NCBI GenBank assembly: GCA_019746355.1
Contig: JAIESC010000031.1
Location: 24,583-88,582 of the forward strand
Direction: 5' to 3'
From: Xanthobacteraceae bacterium
GTDB taxonomy: Bacteria; Pseudomonadota; Alphaproteobacteria; Rhizobiales; Xanthobacteraceae
DNA: 64,000 nucleotides
Shown: positions 63,880 to 64,000 of the stretch, piece by piece
Layout: every line of letters begins with the position of its first letter
Position numbering within the stretch: the first letter of the stretch is position 1
The notes under the pieces: model-generated
Database searches by the model: none
Seen by the model: only the letters and a program-made list of their open reading frames with translations
What the model was told of the DNA's origin: nothing
Position numbers and translations under genes: made by a program

Positions 63880-64000
63880 GAGCGACAGCATCGCCGTGCA
63901 ATCGCATATGCAGCACTTCGGGTGGTGCGCTCCCTCCCCCTGAAAGCTACGACATTCACACATCTCCTGGAGCTTGCTGCAAGGCTCGGAAACTGACTCC

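Noticed and set aside
63880..64000. Partial gene at the right edge
   Set aside because: The last 121 nt contain stops in the frames inspected and no recognisable protein.

Overview
The window is GC-rich DNA from an alphaproteobacterium, most likely of the order Hyphomicrobiales (a Bradyrhizobium / Rhodopseudomonas / Pseudolabrys-like lineage). The evidence is the gene orders prfA-prmC with ptsP and lysC-ubiG, argJ-ppiC-secA, accA-xerD-aroK-aroB, bolA-J-domain-cobS-cobT and fdxA-carD, plus aerobic cobaltochelatase subunits, a CarD regulator and several orphan periplasmic receptors of the tripartite tricarboxylate (Bug) type. I see no tRNA, rRNA or CRISPR.

Layout. 0.2-16.4 kb is mostly housekeeping: translation termination (prfA, prmC), nitrogen-PTS enzyme I (ptsP), aspartate kinase, ubiquinone methylation (ubiG), glutaredoxin/nitrilase, a ComF protein, an NDUFAF5-like methyltransferase, a 59-residue Flp pilin, mutT, argJ and a parvulin. 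16.7-30.9 kb holds secA, an L,D-transpeptidase-like lipoprotein, accA, a Fic toxin-antitoxin pair, xerD, aroK, aroB, a CBS-domain membrane protein, bolA and a J-domain gene, with two Bug receptors placed between conserved genes. 30.8-36.0 kb is an accessory block (MFS transporter, ArsR regulator, flavin monooxygenase, VOC protein, LysR regulator) that appears to separate bolA/J-domain from cobS-cobT. 36.2-48.0 kb returns to conserved genes (cobS, cobT, rpmB, a SUV3-like helicase, an S4 protein, fdxA, carD). 48.3-63.9 kb is accessory: a one-polypeptide MmeI-like restriction-modification enzyme, then aromatic-catabolism-like genes (LigI-like amidohydrolase, two flavin monooxygenases, two Bug receptors, alpha/beta hydrolase, cyclase, SDR, IclR regulator, Rieske oxygenase and Rieske ferredoxin).

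The most unusual signal is a dispersed family of nested palindromes. The outer arms are ATTCCGGG/CCCGGAAT, the inner stem varies but stays paired, and many copies carry a second palindromic core of about 32 nt in the loop. Copies occur near 11.6, 37.2, 37.3, 39.3, 40.4, 40.8, 52.8/53.2 and 55.5 kb, all intergenic. Two 81-nt copies in inverted orientation exactly bracket a small GIY-YIG nuclease gene (40480-40767), and the bases that differ between them include two swaps that keep the stem paired. This looks like a GIY-YIG-associated REP/REPIN-like mobile unit. Other notable points are short perfect tandem repeats inside coding sequences, a receptor start codon embedded in a palindrome arm, a DnaA-box pair at 42.36 kb, and a Fic/antitoxin pair with changed motif residues.
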